Shown piece by piece: positions 44,490 to 53,486 of a stretch of 64,000 nt of DNA. Origin of the DNA: Natrialba swarupiae (GTDB taxonomy: Archaea; Halobacteriota; Halobacteria; Halobacteriales; Natrialbaceae); contig NZ_VTAW01000002.1 in the NCBI RefSeq assembly GCF_008245225.1, positions 208,292 through 272,291 of the forward strand. The letters are read 5' to 3'. The notes beneath the pieces were generated by a model that was not told the origin of the DNA, searched no databases, and saw only the letters and a program-made list of their open reading frames with translations. Within the stretch, counting starts at the first letter, position 1; every line of letters starts with the position of its first letter. The position numbers and the translations under genes are program-made.

Positions 44490-45695
44490 TTACGAGAGCA
44501 CGGCGTCGATCGCCGACTCGAGGTCGGCGGTCAGGTCGTCTGCGTGTTCGATACCGACGGAGACGCGGATCAGCCCGTCGGAGAGGCCGGCCTCGAGGCG
44601 TTCTTCCCGCGGAATGGCGGCGTGGGTCATCGGCGCCGGCTGTTCGATCAGGCTCTCGACGCCCCCCAGGCTCTCGGCAAGCGTGAAGACCTCGGTGCTC
44701 GAGACGACCTTGCTCGCCTCCTCTAAGCTTGCATCCAGTTCGAAACTCAGCATGCCACCGAAGTCGTCCATCTGCTCGCGGGCGATCTCGTGGCCCGGGT
44801 GCGACTCGAGGCCGGGGTAGTACACCCGGTCGACGTCGGGATGCTCGGCGAGCCACTCGGCGAGCGCGCGGGCGTTCTCGCAGTGGCGGTCCATCCGCAC
44901 CGGGAGCGTCTTCGTCCCACGGAGGACGAGAAAGCACTCGAAGGGGCCCGGCGTCGCGCCGACAGCGTTCTGATAGAAGCCAAACCGGTCGTCGAGGTCG
45001 GCGTCGTTCGTCAGGAGCGCCCCGCCGACGACGTCGGAGTGACCGCCGAGGTACTTCGTCAACGAGTGCGAGACGATGTCGGCACCGAGTTCGAGCGGCC
45101 GCTGGAGATACGGCGTCGCGAAGGTGTTGTCGATCGCACACAGCGCGTCGTTCGCGTGGGCGATTTCGGCTGCACCCTCGATGTCCACGATCGACATGAG
45201 CGGGTTCGTCGGCGTCTCGAGCCACAGCAACTTGGTCTCCTCGCGAAACGCCGCTTCGATCGCCTCGAGATCCGTCATATCCACGAACGAAAACTCGAGG
45301 TCGTACTCCTCGTAGACCTGGGTGAAGATGCGGTGGGTGCCGCCGTAGACGTCGTTGCCGGTGACGACGTGATCGCCCGCGGAAAGCAGGTTGAGTACCG
45401 TGTTTATCGAGGCCATCCCGCTCGAGAACGCGCGGCCGTAGTCTGCGTTCTCGAGGCTCGCGAGGTTCTCCTCGAGGTCCGTCCGCGTCGGATTTCCGGT
45501 CCGGGAGTACTCGTAGCCGCGGTGGTCGCCCGGCGCGTCCTGTTCGTACGTCGAGTTGGCGTGGATGGGCGTCATCAACGCACCGGTCTCGGGGTCTGGC
45601 TCTTGGCCGGCATGGATCGATCGGGTTTCGATCCGGTAGTCGCCGTGCTGGTCGTGGTCCTCCTCTCGGTCGCGGCCGCCGTCCAACTCGTCCAT
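44490..45695 (-). CDS. Cystathionine gamma-synthase / Cys-Met metabolism PLP enzyme
   Basis: A 401-residue trans-sulfuration enzyme. Marks: [52 protein letters not shown] and the PLP lysine in [20 protein letters not shown]. It forms or cleaves cystathionine-type thioethers in methionine/cysteine metabolism; synthase, gamma-lyase and O-acetylhomoserine activities are hard to tell apart by sequence. The ATG at 45695 is used, because the long upstream extension to 46007 overlaps the L21e promoter. Confidence 0.9.
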   Translation of the reverse strand: MDELDGGRDREEDHDQHGDYRIETRSIHAGQEPDPETGALMTPIHANSTYEQDAPGDHRGYEYSRTGNPTRTDLEENLASLENADYGRAFSSGMASINTVLNLLSAGDHVVTGNDVYGGTHRIFTQVYEEYDLEFSFVDMTDLEAIEAAFREETKLLWLETPTNPLMSIVDIEGAAEIAHANDALCAIDNTFATPYLQRPLELGADIVSHSLTKYLGGHSDVVGGALLTNDADLDDRFGFYQNAVGATPGPFECFLVLRGTKTLPVRMDRHCENARALAEWLAEHPDVDRVYYPGLESHPGHEIAREQMDDFGGMLSFELDASLEEASKVVSSTEVFTLAESLGGVESLIEQPAPMTHAAIPREERLEAGLSDGLIRVSVGIEHADDLTADLESAIDAVLS

Positions 45696-45999
45696 ACACG
45701 CACCGAGAGCGCCGATACACGTTACGTTTGCCCTGGGTTCGAGTATCGACTCGACGGTGCATCGTAGCCGAAGACGATTCGAACAGCGCTCGTGGCGAAA
45801 AACCACAGTTTGAAGCCGACGTACGTCACACAATCGACTGGATTTTCTCGGATAGCCGTGGTTTGGCAGTTCGAGTCGGGCGATAGCCGTTCGTCGCACA
45901 TAAATGACGACGGATGAAAGAGCGACCGTCCCGAGCAGAGACTGGCGAACGCGGAACGTGCGTTTTATAACCATCACCAAGTAAGAGGGTCGTACGACT
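45696..45999. other. Divergent promoter region
   Basis: 304 bases between the cystathionine gene and L21e. A TATA-like TTTTATA at 45963-45969 serves L21e. Nothing else is recognised. Confidence 0.5.
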
Positions 46000-46308
46000 A
46001 TGCCCAACTCTAGTGGACCTCGGCAGGGAACCCGGAAGAAACTCTCGAATGATCCTCGAGATCGGGGTTCGTCCCCGCCACAGCGTGCGATTCAGGAGTA
46101 CGAAGAAGGTGAGAACGTCCACCTCAAGATCGACCCGAGCGTACACAAGGGTCGGTTCCACCCCCGTTTCGACGGCCGAACCGGCGAAGTGGTCGGCAAA
46201 CAGGGGAACGCGTTCAAAGTCAGCATCAACGACGGCGGCAAGGAGAAAACGCTGATCGTCACTGCGGCCCACCTGCGCGCCCAGGACCGCTCCGAAGACC
46301 GCGTCTGA
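46000..46308 (+). CDS. rpl21e: Ribosomal protein L21e
   Basis: A 102-residue large-subunit protein. Marks: [40 protein letters not shown] and [20 protein letters not shown]. It opens the conserved archaeal cluster rpl21e-rpo4-DUF655-ksgA-hemK, read rightward. Confidence 0.97.
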   Translation: MPNSSGPRQGTRKKLSNDPRDRGSSPPQRAIQEYEEGENVHLKIDPSVHKGRFHPRFDGRTGEVVGKQGNAFKVSINDGGKEKTLIVTAAHLRAQDRSEDRV

Positions 46309-46314
46309 GAACGG

Positions 46315-46671
46315 ATGACGATCTTCAAGGAGATCGTCGACGAGGAGTTCCTCACGGTTTCGGAGACGAAGGAGCTACTCGCCGACATCGAAGCCGAACG
46401 CGCACTGGACGAGGACCGGGAGCTGCCGTACGAACTCGCGCGCGCGATCGAGCACGCGAACCGCTTTGCCGTCCTCGAGCCGGCAGAGGCCCAACAGCTC
46501 GTCGACGACCTGCAGGACCTAGAGAAGGTCGACGAACCGACGGCGTACAAGATCGCGAACCTCCTGCCGCGCAATCGGGACGAACTGCGGTCCGTCTACG
46601 CCCAACAGCGGTACTCGCTGTCCGGCGACGAACTCGAGGAAATTCTCAACGTCGTCGCCCGCTACGCCTGA
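46315..46671 (+). CDS. rpoF: DNA-directed RNA polymerase subunit Rpo4 (RpoF)
   Basis: A 118-residue Rpb4-family stalk subunit, which pairs with Rpo7 and binds nascent RNA. Marks: MTIFKEIVDEEFLTVSETKE, ELARAIEHANRFAVLEP, KVDEPTAYKIANLLPRNRDE and GDELEEILNVVARYA. It begins six bases after the L21e stop and is co-transcribed. Confidence 0.95.
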   Translation: MTIFKEIVDEEFLTVSETKELLADIEAERALDEDRELPYELARAIEHANRFAVLEPAEAQQLVDDLQDLEKVDEPTAYKIANLLPRNRDELRSVYAQQRYSLSGDELEEILNVVARYA

Positions 46672-46744
46672 ACGGACCGCGAGTCTCGCGTGGAGATGAG
46701 AGCGAGCCGACTATTTAAGTATGGCCTCGCCGTATCAACTGACA

Positions 46745-47329
46745 ATGAGCGAAGCCGACAGCGACGGGACGGACGTTCGGCGCGCAGTCGTGTTGGATTA
46801 CCTCGCACACGGTCTGTCGGACGACGGACGACCCCAGTACGAGAAATCACCGGCAGGGTACGCACTCGACGTCGAGAGCTTCGAACTCTACCAGGTTGCA
46901 TTCGACGAGGACGAGCGGTTGACGATCGGAAACGAAGTGATCGTCGAACCGGCCGACGAACGCGGCGTCGTCACCGAGAGCCACCGTGTGGAGTACGACG
47001 ACCTCTCTTCGGGGGCCCAATCGGAGCTCGAGTACGTCGTCCAGGACGTCGTCGACGAGAACGAGGAGCGGTTCGTCGACTTCTACAACGAGGCACAGCC
47101 GATCACCCTGCGGCTCCACCAGCTGAATCTGTTACCGGGGATCGGGAAGAAACTCCGAAACGGTATCCTCGACGAACGAAAACGCAAACCGTTCGAGAGC
47201 TTCGACGAGCTTTCCGAGCGCGTCTCGGGGCTCCACGACCCCGACGAGATCCTCGTCGAACGCATTCTCGAAGAGCTTCGCGACGACGACCTCAAATACC
47301 AGACGTTCGTCGGCCAGAGCAACGACTGA
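46745..47329 (+). CDS. DUF655 helix-hairpin-helix RNA/DNA-binding protein
   Basis: A 194-residue protein of archaeal DUF655. An OB-like N-terminal part (VVLDYLAHGLSDDGRPQYEK to IGNEVIVEPADERG) is followed by a helix-hairpin-helix module: LNLLPGIGKKLRNGILDERK, PFESFDELSERVSGLHDP and VERILEELRDDDLKYQTFV. Its constant place between rpo4 and ksgA suggests a translation role. A TATA box TATTTAAG at 46712-46719 points to ATG 46745 (leaderless), not ATG 46721. Its stop lies in a TGATACGG repeat. Confidence 0.87.
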   Translation: MSEADSDGTDVRRAVVLDYLAHGLSDDGRPQYEKSPAGYALDVESFELYQVAFDEDERLTIGNEVIVEPADERGVVTESHRVEYDDLSSGAQSELEYVVQDVVDENEERFVDFYNEAQPITLRLHQLNLLPGIGKKLRNGILDERKRKPFESFDELSERVSGLHDPDEILVERILEELRDDDLKYQTFVGQSND

Positions 47330-47420
47330 TACGGATTGCTGTCCCGATGGACCGGCACATCCGACCACGGGTCGTGGGTGCGCCGACACTGACGGATAGG
47401 AAACCGTACGATACTGCCGG
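47327..47420 (+). repeat. TGATACGG-headed 3'-end repeat, copy at DUF655 stop
   Basis: TGATACGGATTGCTGTCCCG begins with the DUF655 stop codon. Downstream, CGACCACGGGTCGTGGGTGCG contains a small inverted repeat, and the near-inverted string AAACCGTACGATAC follows at about 47401. Confidence 0.5.
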
Positions 47421-47522
47421 ACAGGACGCAGACAGTGTAAGCTGAGTAACACTCGGTCGATACGAGAGGCGGGAATTTCCTCTCACATTACATTTAAGCC
47501 CGTTGGAACTGAACGGAGAGTG

Positions 47523-47999
47523 ATGATCGAAACCATTCTGCTCGCGGTCGGATCCGGCGACGGCGACCGGTTCGAAGAACTGACACAACAGGCGATCGAC
47601 ATCGCCAAGCCGACCGGTGCAACAGTCGTTCTCGCACACGTTATCTCAGCCGACGAGTACGAAGACGAAGTCCAGAGCTACCACGACGCCATCGATCGGA
47701 TGGGGCTCGATCTCGAGCAAGGAGGTGTCCCGCCGGAGTCGCTGGCACAGGAGACCGAACCGGTCGGCGAGATCGCCGAGGAACTCGAGGCGGCGGGCGT
47801 CGACGTCGAGATCCGTGGTATCGTTGGCGATCAGGCCGACGAGATCGTCTCCCTCGCGGACGAAGTCGACGCGGACAACGTCATCGTCGGCGGTCGGCGA
47901 CGGTCGCCGACCGGGAAGGCGGTGTTCGGTAGCACCGCCCAGCAGGTGATGCTCAACGCGCCCTGTCCGGTGACGTACGTTCGGCAGGGAACTGCCTGA
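47523..47999 (+). CDS. Universal stress protein (UspA family)
   Basis: A 158-residue alpha/beta nucleotide-binding protein. Marks: MIETILLAVGSGDGDRFEEL, ATVVLAHVISADEYEDEVQS and the C-terminal ATP-binding stretch DNVIVGGRRRSPTGKAVFGS with STAQQVMLNAPCPVTYVRQG. It has its own promoter (CATTTAAG, 47491-47498), 25 bases upstream of ATG 47523. It sits inside the otherwise conserved DUF655-ksgA interval, and TGATACGG occurs at the stop codon before it and at its own stop. Confidence 0.93.
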   Translation: MIETILLAVGSGDGDRFEELTQQAIDIAKPTGATVVLAHVISADEYEDEVQSYHDAIDRMGLDLEQGGVPPESLAQETEPVGEIAEELEAAGVDVEIRGIVGDQADEIVSLADEVDADNVIVGGRRRSPTGKAVFGSTAQQVMLNAPCPVTYVRQGTA

Positions 48000-48060
48000 T
48001 ACGGTCTGTGATACTGATCGCCGGTCGATCGCTCGCCGGTCTGTGATCGGCCGCGACAGT
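47997..48060 (+). repeat. TGATACGG-headed 3'-end repeat, copy at usp stop
   Basis: TGATACGGTCTGTGATACTG starts with the usp stop codon, followed by ATCGCCGGTCGATCGCTCGC and a partial complement GTGATCGGCCGCGACAG. It most resembles the inverted copy at 13739 (both contain CGGTCGATCGC). Confidence 0.5.
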
Positions 48061-48153
48061 CCGTACGAACGGGCTTCGGTACTGATTTTCGTCACCCACT
48101 CGCGATCGGACGGAGACGGTGCGTTTACCCGCGTTGGCGCTCAACCGCGGGTA

Positions 48154-49002
48154 ATGAGAGACCCCGATCGACTGCTCGCGAGGGCGGGCGTCCGTGGCGA
48201 TCCGGATCGAGACCAGCACTTTCTCGTCGACGATCGCGTCCTGGATCGGCTCCCGACCTATCTACCCGACGATGCGGAGATCGGCCACCTTCTCGAGGTC
48301 GGCGGCGGCACCGGTGGGCTGACCGACCGACTGCTCGCGAAAGCGGGAGACGACGGCCAGGTGACGGTCGTCGAACGCGACCGCGATCTCGCGGCGTTTC
48401 TACGCGAGGAGTTCGCCGAGGAGGTCGACGAAGGTCGGCTGACGGTGATCGAGGGCGACGCGCTCTCGGTCGAGTTGCCCGAGTTCACCGCGTCCGTCTC
48501 GAATCTGCCCTACGGCGTCTCGAGTGAGATTACCTTTCGGCTCCTTCCAGAGAAGCGACCACTGGTATTGATGTACCAACAGGAGTTCGCCGAGCGAATG
48601 GTCGCCGAACCGGGCACCTCGGCCTACGGCCGGCTGTCGGTGTCGACCCAGCACTACGCGGACGTCGAAATCGTCGAGTCGATCCCGAAGGAAGCGTTTT
48701 CGCCGCCGCCGGCCGTCCAGAGCGCCGTCGTTCGGGCAGTGCCTCGTGAGCCGGCCTACGAGGTCGCCGACGAGGAGTTCTTCCTCCGGTTCGTCAAGGC
48801 GCTGTTTACCCAGCGCCGGAAGACGATCCGCAACGCGATCCGGAATACGGCCCACATCTCCGGACTCGAGGAACCGGAGGCGGTCGTCGAGGCGGCAGAC
48901 GAGGACGTGCTTCGAAAGCGCGCCGACGCGATGTCGCCGACGGCGTTCGCGGAGCTTGCGGGTCTCGCACTCGAGGTTGGTGAGCCCGAAACCGACGGCT
49001 AG
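48154..49002 (+). CDS. rsmA: 16S rRNA dimethyladenosine transferase
   Basis: The KsgA/Dim1 enzyme, which dimethylates two adjacent adenosines near the 3' end of 16S rRNA using SAM. The 282-residue protein has QHFLVDDRVLDRL, LLEVGGGTGGLTDRLLAKAG (SAM site), VVERDRDLAAFLREEF, EGDALSVELPEF, SNLPYGVSSEITFRLL (catalytic NLPY) and AFSPPPAVQSAVVRA. The ATG at 48154 follows a TTTACC-type promoter and matches the family start. Part of the L21e-to-hemK cluster. Confidence 0.95.
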   Translation: MRDPDRLLARAGVRGDPDRDQHFLVDDRVLDRLPTYLPDDAEIGHLLEVGGGTGGLTDRLLAKAGDDGQVTVVERDRDLAAFLREEFAEEVDEGRLTVIEGDALSVELPEFTASVSNLPYGVSSEITFRLLPEKRPLVLMYQQEFAERMVAEPGTSAYGRLSVSTQHYADVEIVESIPKEAFSPPPAVQSAVVRAVPREPAYEVADEEFFLRFVKALFTQRRKTIRNAIRNTAHISGLEEPEAVVEAADEDVLRKRADAMSPTAFAELAGLALEVGEPETDG

Positions 49003-49091
49003 CAGTCTGCTTCCGGCAGTGATCGAGTGGCATCACCGACCGACGGATACTCAAAGCTGGGCGGACGACAGGCCGAGAGGCAACGTTCACT

Positions 49092-50297
49092 ATGTCAGAG
49101 GTACTGGCGATGCTCGAGTGGTTGGCAGAAACCGTCGAGCCGACGGAGCTGAAACTCGCCGCTACCGTCGCAGCAGTTGGTACCCTGTTGATCGTTTTGC
49201 TCTCGTACAGTCGGCTGCAGGCGGCGATCGGCGATCGAACTAAACCGCTGTACGGCGACGTTATCTCGACCGCGGTGCTTACGACGACGTTCATGCTCAC
49301 CCTGATCGTCGTCGTCGGCGTCTGGGATCAGGCGGATACGATCCGTGAGGGATACGCAGAACTCGACCTCGGTGGCGAGATTCTGGCTCGAGCGATCGTC
49401 TCGTTCATCCTGATCGTCGGGACGCTCATCTTCAGACGGTTCGTCAAGCGGGTGATCGACGAACTGCTCGGATCGGCCTCGGCAGTAACTGCCCACCAGC
49501 GCGAGATCAGTCACCGGATCGCGCAGGTGATCATCTGGTCGGTCTCGCTCGTCGTCGTTCTCGGCGTCTGGATCGATGATCTGGGTGGCCTGCTCGTCGG
49601 GGCAGGGTTTCTGGGGATCGTCGTCGGGATGGCCGCCAGACAGACTCTGGGGACCGTCCTCGCGGGTTTCGTTCTGATGTTCGATCGACCGTTCGAGATC
49701 GGCGACTGGATCGAAGTCGAGGACAGGGAGGGAATCGTCACCGACATCTCGATCGTCAACACCCGCATCCGGTCGTTCGACGGCGAGTACGTCATGGTCC
49801 CTAACGACGTCATCTCCTCGAGTATGGTGACGAACCGATCGAAACGCGGCCGACTGCGGATCGAGATCGACGTCGGCGTCGACTACGAGGACGACGTCGA
49901 ACGAGCGACCGAGGTCGCCAAGTCGGTCATCGCCGACCTCGAGTACTCTCTCTCGGCGCCGGGGGCCCAGGTCGTCACGAAGGAGTTCGGCGACTCGGCG
50001 GTCGTTCTGGGCGTTCGCTTCTGGATCGATCGGCCGAGTTCGAAGCGCCGGTGGCGCGCCCGAACCGCCGCGATCAACGGTATCAAACGCGAGTTCGCAA
50101 GCGAGGGGATCGGCATCCCGTTCCCTCAACGCGAACTCTCGAGTCGGCCCGGAACCGACGTTCGGATCGACGAACACACCGAACCGACGGACGTCAACGA
50201 AACCGATGGACCGAGACCGAACGACGGAGAGATAGCCGACGATCGGACGACCGATGGAACCGAGTACCGGATGACCGAACGGAGGAACGATGACTGA
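49092..50297 (+). CDS. Mechanosensitive ion channel, MscS family
   Basis: A 401-residue channel with four or five membrane segments before the MscS core. The pore-lining helix region is GLLVGAGFLGIVVGMAARQT then LGTVLAGFVLMFDRPFEIGD. The beta domain has WIEVEDREGIVTDISIVNTR and MVPNDVISSSMVTNRSKRGR. A C-terminal acidic tail (about 355-401) is likely disordered. It overlaps hemK by eight bases. It would release solutes on hypo-osmotic shock. Confidence 0.92.
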   Translation: MSEVLAMLEWLAETVEPTELKLAATVAAVGTLLIVLLSYSRLQAAIGDRTKPLYGDVISTAVLTTTFMLTLIVVVGVWDQADTIREGYAELDLGGEILARAIVSFILIVGTLIFRRFVKRVIDELLGSASAVTAHQREISHRIAQVIIWSVSLVVVLGVWIDDLGGLLVGAGFLGIVVGMAARQTLGTVLAGFVLMFDRPFEIGDWIEVEDREGIVTDISIVNTRIRSFDGEYVMVPNDVISSSMVTNRSKRGRLRIEIDVGVDYEDDVERATEVAKSVIADLEYSLSAPGAQVVTKEFGDSAVVLGVRFWIDRPSSKRRWRARTAAINGIKREFASEGIGIPFPQRELSSRPGTDVRIDEHTEPTDVNETDGPRPNDGEIADDRTTDGTEYRMTERRNDD

Positions 50298-50904
50298 CCT
50301 CGCCTCGAGACGCGGCCTCGAGACGGACGTCTACCAGCCGGCGGAGGATTCGGAACTGCTCGCGAAGGCGGCCTGTTCGCGCCTCGTGGGGGAACGAAAC
50401 AGGGACGACGACCACGACGACACCGGCGAGCGGCCGCTCGTCCTCGAGGTCGGGACCGGCTCGGGCTACGTCGCCGCGCGCGTCGCCGACGAGACGGAGG
50501 CTCGGGTGATCGCGGCTGACATCAACCCACACGCCGTTCGCCAGGCCGCTCGTGACGGGGTCGAACCCGTTCGGGCGGATCTCGTTTCACCGTTCGCCGA
50601 CGGAGCGTTCGACGCCGTGGCGTTCAATCCGCCGTATCTCCCGACGGAGCCGGACAACGAGTGGGACGACTGGATGGAACGTGCGCTCTCGGGGGGCGAG
50701 GACGGCCGTGCAGTGATCGATCCCTTCCTCGCCGACATCGGACGCGTGCTCGCGCCAGAGGGGGCGGTCTACCTGCTCGTGAGCAGTCTCACCGGCGTCG
50801 ATGCGGTCGTCGAACGCGCAGGCGAAGAGGGCTTTAGCGCGGCCGCCGTCGCCGACGAGTCGTTCCCGTTCGAGACGCTTACCGTACTCGAGCTGTTCCG
50901 CTGA
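50290..50904 (+). CDS. HemK2/Mtq2-type class I methyltransferase
   Basis: A 204-residue SAM-dependent methyltransferase. The SAM motif is LVLEVGTGSGYVAARVADE, followed by AADINPHAVRQAARDG and the catalytic FNPPYLPTEPDNEWDD. The NPPY motif marks methylation of a glutamine amide; homologues modify release factor aRF1. It is coupled to mscS by an 8-base overlap and ends the L21e cluster. Confidence 0.92.
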   Translation: MTDLASRRGLETDVYQPAEDSELLAKAACSRLVGERNRDDDHDDTGERPLVLEVGTGSGYVAARVADETEARVIAADINPHAVRQAARDGVEPVRADLVSPFADGAFDAVAFNPPYLPTEPDNEWDDWMERALSGGEDGRAVIDPFLADIGRVLAPEGAVYLLVSSLTGVDAVVERAGEEGFSAAAVADESFPFETLTVLELFR

Positions 50905-50952
50905 GAGCGATCCTGGCGATCCCGATACGATCCAGATGTCCCCGGCGACGAC

Positions 50953-52020
50953 CTACAGGGTGTAGTCGTGTTCGCCGTCTTCGGTCTCGAGGAACGCCTC
51001 GAGGAGGTCGATCGTCGCGGCGACGTCGTCGACGTGAGCGGCCTCCGTAACGGTGTGGAGATATCGGGTCGGAACGGAGATCGCGCCGACCGGCTTCGCA
51101 CCCGCCGTGTGCTGGAACCCCGCCGTGTCGGTGCCGCCGGCGGGCAGGATCTCGAGTTGGTAGTCGATCTCCTCTTCCTCGGCGACGGCTTTCATCCGCC
51201 GGTGGACCTTCGGGTTCGTGATGACACTCGAGTCTTTGAGCTTGATCGCGGAACCCTCGCCGAGTTCCGTGACGTGTTTCCCTGCGTCGAAGCCGGGGAC
51301 GTCGTTGGCAACGGTGACGTCGAGTGCGATCGCGAGGTCGGGATCGACGTCGACGCCGAGCGCCCGCGCGCCGCGGAGACCGACCTCCTCTTGGACGGTC
51401 GCACAGAAGTGGATCGTCGCGTCGGGCGCCTCGAGTCGGTCGGCGGCTTCGAGCATCGCGAACAGACAGACCCGATCGTCGAGTGCCTTGCCAGTGACCA
51501 TCTCGCCGACGCGCTCGGTCCGCTGGTCCATCGTCACGAGGTCGCCCGGCGACACTCGCTCCTCGAGTTCCGCGGTCGGGAGGCCGACGTCGACGAAAAC
51601 GTCTTCCACGTCGGGCGTCTTCTCCCGCTCGTCTTCGTCTAACGTGTGTGGGGGCGGCGAGCCGATAATTCCGGGGAGGTCGCCGTCTTCGGTGTGTACC
51701 GTCACCCGCTGGGCTTTCAGCACGCGGGCGTCCCACCCGCCGAGCGCGTCGAGTTCGAGAAAGCCGAAGCCGTCGTCTTTTCCGCGGACGTGTCGAACCA
51801 TGAAGCCGATCTCGTCCATGTGGGCGGCGACGGCGACGGCGTGCTCGGAGCTCCCCTCGAGCGTTCCGACGACGTTGCCCATCGCGTCGGTTCGAACGCG
51901 GTCGACGCTCTCCTCTAGCTGGTCGACGACGAGGTCACGGATACGATCCTCGTAGCCGGGGACGCCACTCGTTTCTGTCAGTTCCGCGAGAACGTCGATA
52001 TCGAATTCCGCTGGATCCAT
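50953..52020 (-). CDS. M42-family metallo-aminopeptidase
   Basis: A 355-residue tetrahedral-type (TET/FrvX) aminopeptidase. Metal and catalytic residues: VAAHMDEIGFMVRHV (His, Asp), GKALDDRVCLFAMLEAADRL (bridging Asp), CATVQEEVGLRGARALG (Glu-Glu), ALDVTVANDVPG (Asp) and RYLHTVTEAAHVDDV (His). It trims peptides released by the proteasome. Isolated gene; the start at 52020 (MDPAEFDIDVLAELTETSGV) is clear. Confidence 0.94.
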   Translation of the reverse strand: MDPAEFDIDVLAELTETSGVPGYEDRIRDLVVDQLEESVDRVRTDAMGNVVGTLEGSSEHAVAVAAHMDEIGFMVRHVRGKDDGFGFLELDALGGWDARVLKAQRVTVHTEDGDLPGIIGSPPPHTLDEDEREKTPDVEDVFVDVGLPTAELEERVSPGDLVTMDQRTERVGEMVTGKALDDRVCLFAMLEAADRLEAPDATIHFCATVQEEVGLRGARALGVDVDPDLAIALDVTVANDVPGFDAGKHVTELGEGSAIKLKDSSVITNPKVHRRMKAVAEEEEIDYQLEILPAGGTDTAGFQHTAGAKPVGAISVPTRYLHTVTEAAHVDDVAATIDLLEAFLETEDGEHDYTL

Positions 52021-52256
52021 ACTGGACGTGACGGCCGTTCGATGATAAACGCGTGGGTCGTACTGTCGGAGAAGTCAGTGAGGTGTCGGTTCCGAACTCG
52101 CGGACGTCCCCAACGATGACGCCCCAGGGGAGCGATCGGTCTTCGAACAGTGCTGTCCGCATCATCCTATCGTGATCCGTGGATGACGTACTGGTGAACC
52201 GAAACCTGGAGATATTAACCACGGAGTATTAACCGATCGGGACGTTACCTCTGTGT

Positions 52257-53423
52257 ATGAGTAACGTACGCGTTGTAGGAACGGGGATTACCCCGTTCGG
52301 AAACGTTCCCGAACGGACCGGGCGGGACCTCTTCGCCGAAGCGAGCATCGCGGCATTCGAAGACAGCGGCGTCCCCAGAGACGACGTCGAGGCCGTCTTC
52401 TACGGGAATTTTATGGGTGAACTCGCAGAACACCAGGGCCACCAGGGACCCCTGATGGCCGAAGCCGCGGGTGTCCGTGCGCCGGCAACCAGATACGAGT
52501 CGGCGTGTGCCTCGAGCGGCGTCGCGGTCAGGGACGCCGTCTATCGGATTCGGAGCGGAGAAGCGGACGTCGTCCTCGTCGGGGGTGCCGAGCGGATGAC
52601 GAACCTCGGGACAGCGGGCGCGACGGAGGCGCTTGCGATCGCCGCCGACGACCTCTGGGAGGTCCGGGCTGGGATGACGTTCCCGGGTGCATACGCGCTG
52701 ATGGCCAAGGCGTACTTCTCGAAGTTCGGCGGCGATCGGGAGGATCTTGCACACGTCGCGGTCAAAAACCACGAGAACGCCCTGCCGAACGAGAAGGCCC
52801 AGTACCGAAGCGCGATCACCGTCGAAGACGCCCTCGAGGCGCCGTGGGTGTCGACGCCGCTCGGTCTGTACGACTCCTGTCCGATCTCGGACGGTGCCGC
52901 TGCACTCGTGTTGACGAGCGAGGCGTACGCGGAGGAAAACGACCTCGACGCTCCGGTCGCGATCACCGGAACGGGGCAAGGGGGCGACCGGCTGGCACTT
53001 CACGACCGCGAACACCTGGCTCGTTCGCCGGCAGCCCGCAAAGCGGGCGAGGAAGCGTACGCCGACGCCGGCGTCGGCGCAGGCGATATCGACGTCGCGG
53101 AGGTCCACGACTGCTTTACGATCGCCGAGGTGCTCGCGATCGAAGCTCTCGACATCGAGGGAGTGGGCGAAGGCATCTCGGCCGCTCGAGACGGCCGGAC
53201 GACCGCGGACGGCGAGACGCCGATCAACCTCTCGGGTGGCCTGAAAGCGAAAGGTCACCCGGTGGGCGCGACCGGCGCCTCACAGATCGCGGAGGTGGCG
53301 TCGTTGCTCGCGGGAGAACACCCGAACAGCGAGCACGTCGAGGACGCGACGACCGGCCTCGCCCACAATGCGGGTGGCACGGTCGCCAGTGCGACCGTTC
53401 ACGTACTGGAGGTGGTCGCATGA
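52257..53423 (+). CDS. Thiolase (archaeal acetyl-CoA C-acetyltransferase type)
   Basis: A 388-residue SCP-x-like thiolase. Catalytic residues: Cys in RYESACASSGVAVRDA, His in AEVHDCFTIAEVLAIEAL and His in LKAKGHPVGATGASQIAE. In archaea this form works with a DUF35 protein, and together with HMG-CoA synthase feeds the mevalonate pathway; here only thiolase and DUF35 are adjacent, so a fatty-acid or ketone role is also possible. The stop overlaps ATG 53420 of a 20-codon mini-ORF. Confidence 0.93.
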   Translation: MSNVRVVGTGITPFGNVPERTGRDLFAEASIAAFEDSGVPRDDVEAVFYGNFMGELAEHQGHQGPLMAEAAGVRAPATRYESACASSGVAVRDAVYRIRSGEADVVLVGGAERMTNLGTAGATEALAIAADDLWEVRAGMTFPGAYALMAKAYFSKFGGDREDLAHVAVKNHENALPNEKAQYRSAITVEDALEAPWVSTPLGLYDSCPISDGAAALVLTSEAYAEENDLDAPVAITGTGQGGDRLALHDREHLARSPAARKAGEEAYADAGVGAGDIDVAEVHDCFTIAEVLAIEALDIEGVGEGISAARDGRTTADGETPINLSGGLKAKGHPVGATGASQIAEVASLLAGEHPNSEHVEDATTGLAHNAGGTVASATVHVLEVVA

Positions 53424-53486
53424 GCGAGCGTAGCGAGGCGAAAGCGATGACGCCAGCGCGGACGCTGGAGGTGGTTGCATGAGCGA
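53406..53486 (+). repeat. Direct 22-base repeat at the thiolase/DUF35 junction
   Basis: CTGGAGGTGGTCGCATGAGC (53406-53425, extending to 53427) recurs at 53465-53486 with one mismatch. Both copies contain an ATGA stop/start junction, so the second gene's translation signal duplicates the end of the thiolase gene. Confidence 0.7.
53420..53482 (+). CDS. 20-codon mini-ORF linking thiolase and DUF35 genes
   Basis: Encodes MSERSEAKAMTPARTLEVVA. Its ATG overlaps the thiolase stop and its TGA overlaps the DUF35 ATG, so ribosomes could pass through all three. The last five residues (LEVVA) repeat the thiolase C-terminus. It probably arose by a short duplication and may only maintain translational coupling. 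Whether a peptide accumulates is unknown. Confidence 0.5.
   Translation: MSERSEAKAMTPARTLEVVA

Noticed and set aside
44059..45762. Leftward 567-codon frame over the cystathionine gene
   Set aside because: Arg/Pro-rich out-of-frame translation of a real PLP enzyme gene on the same strand.
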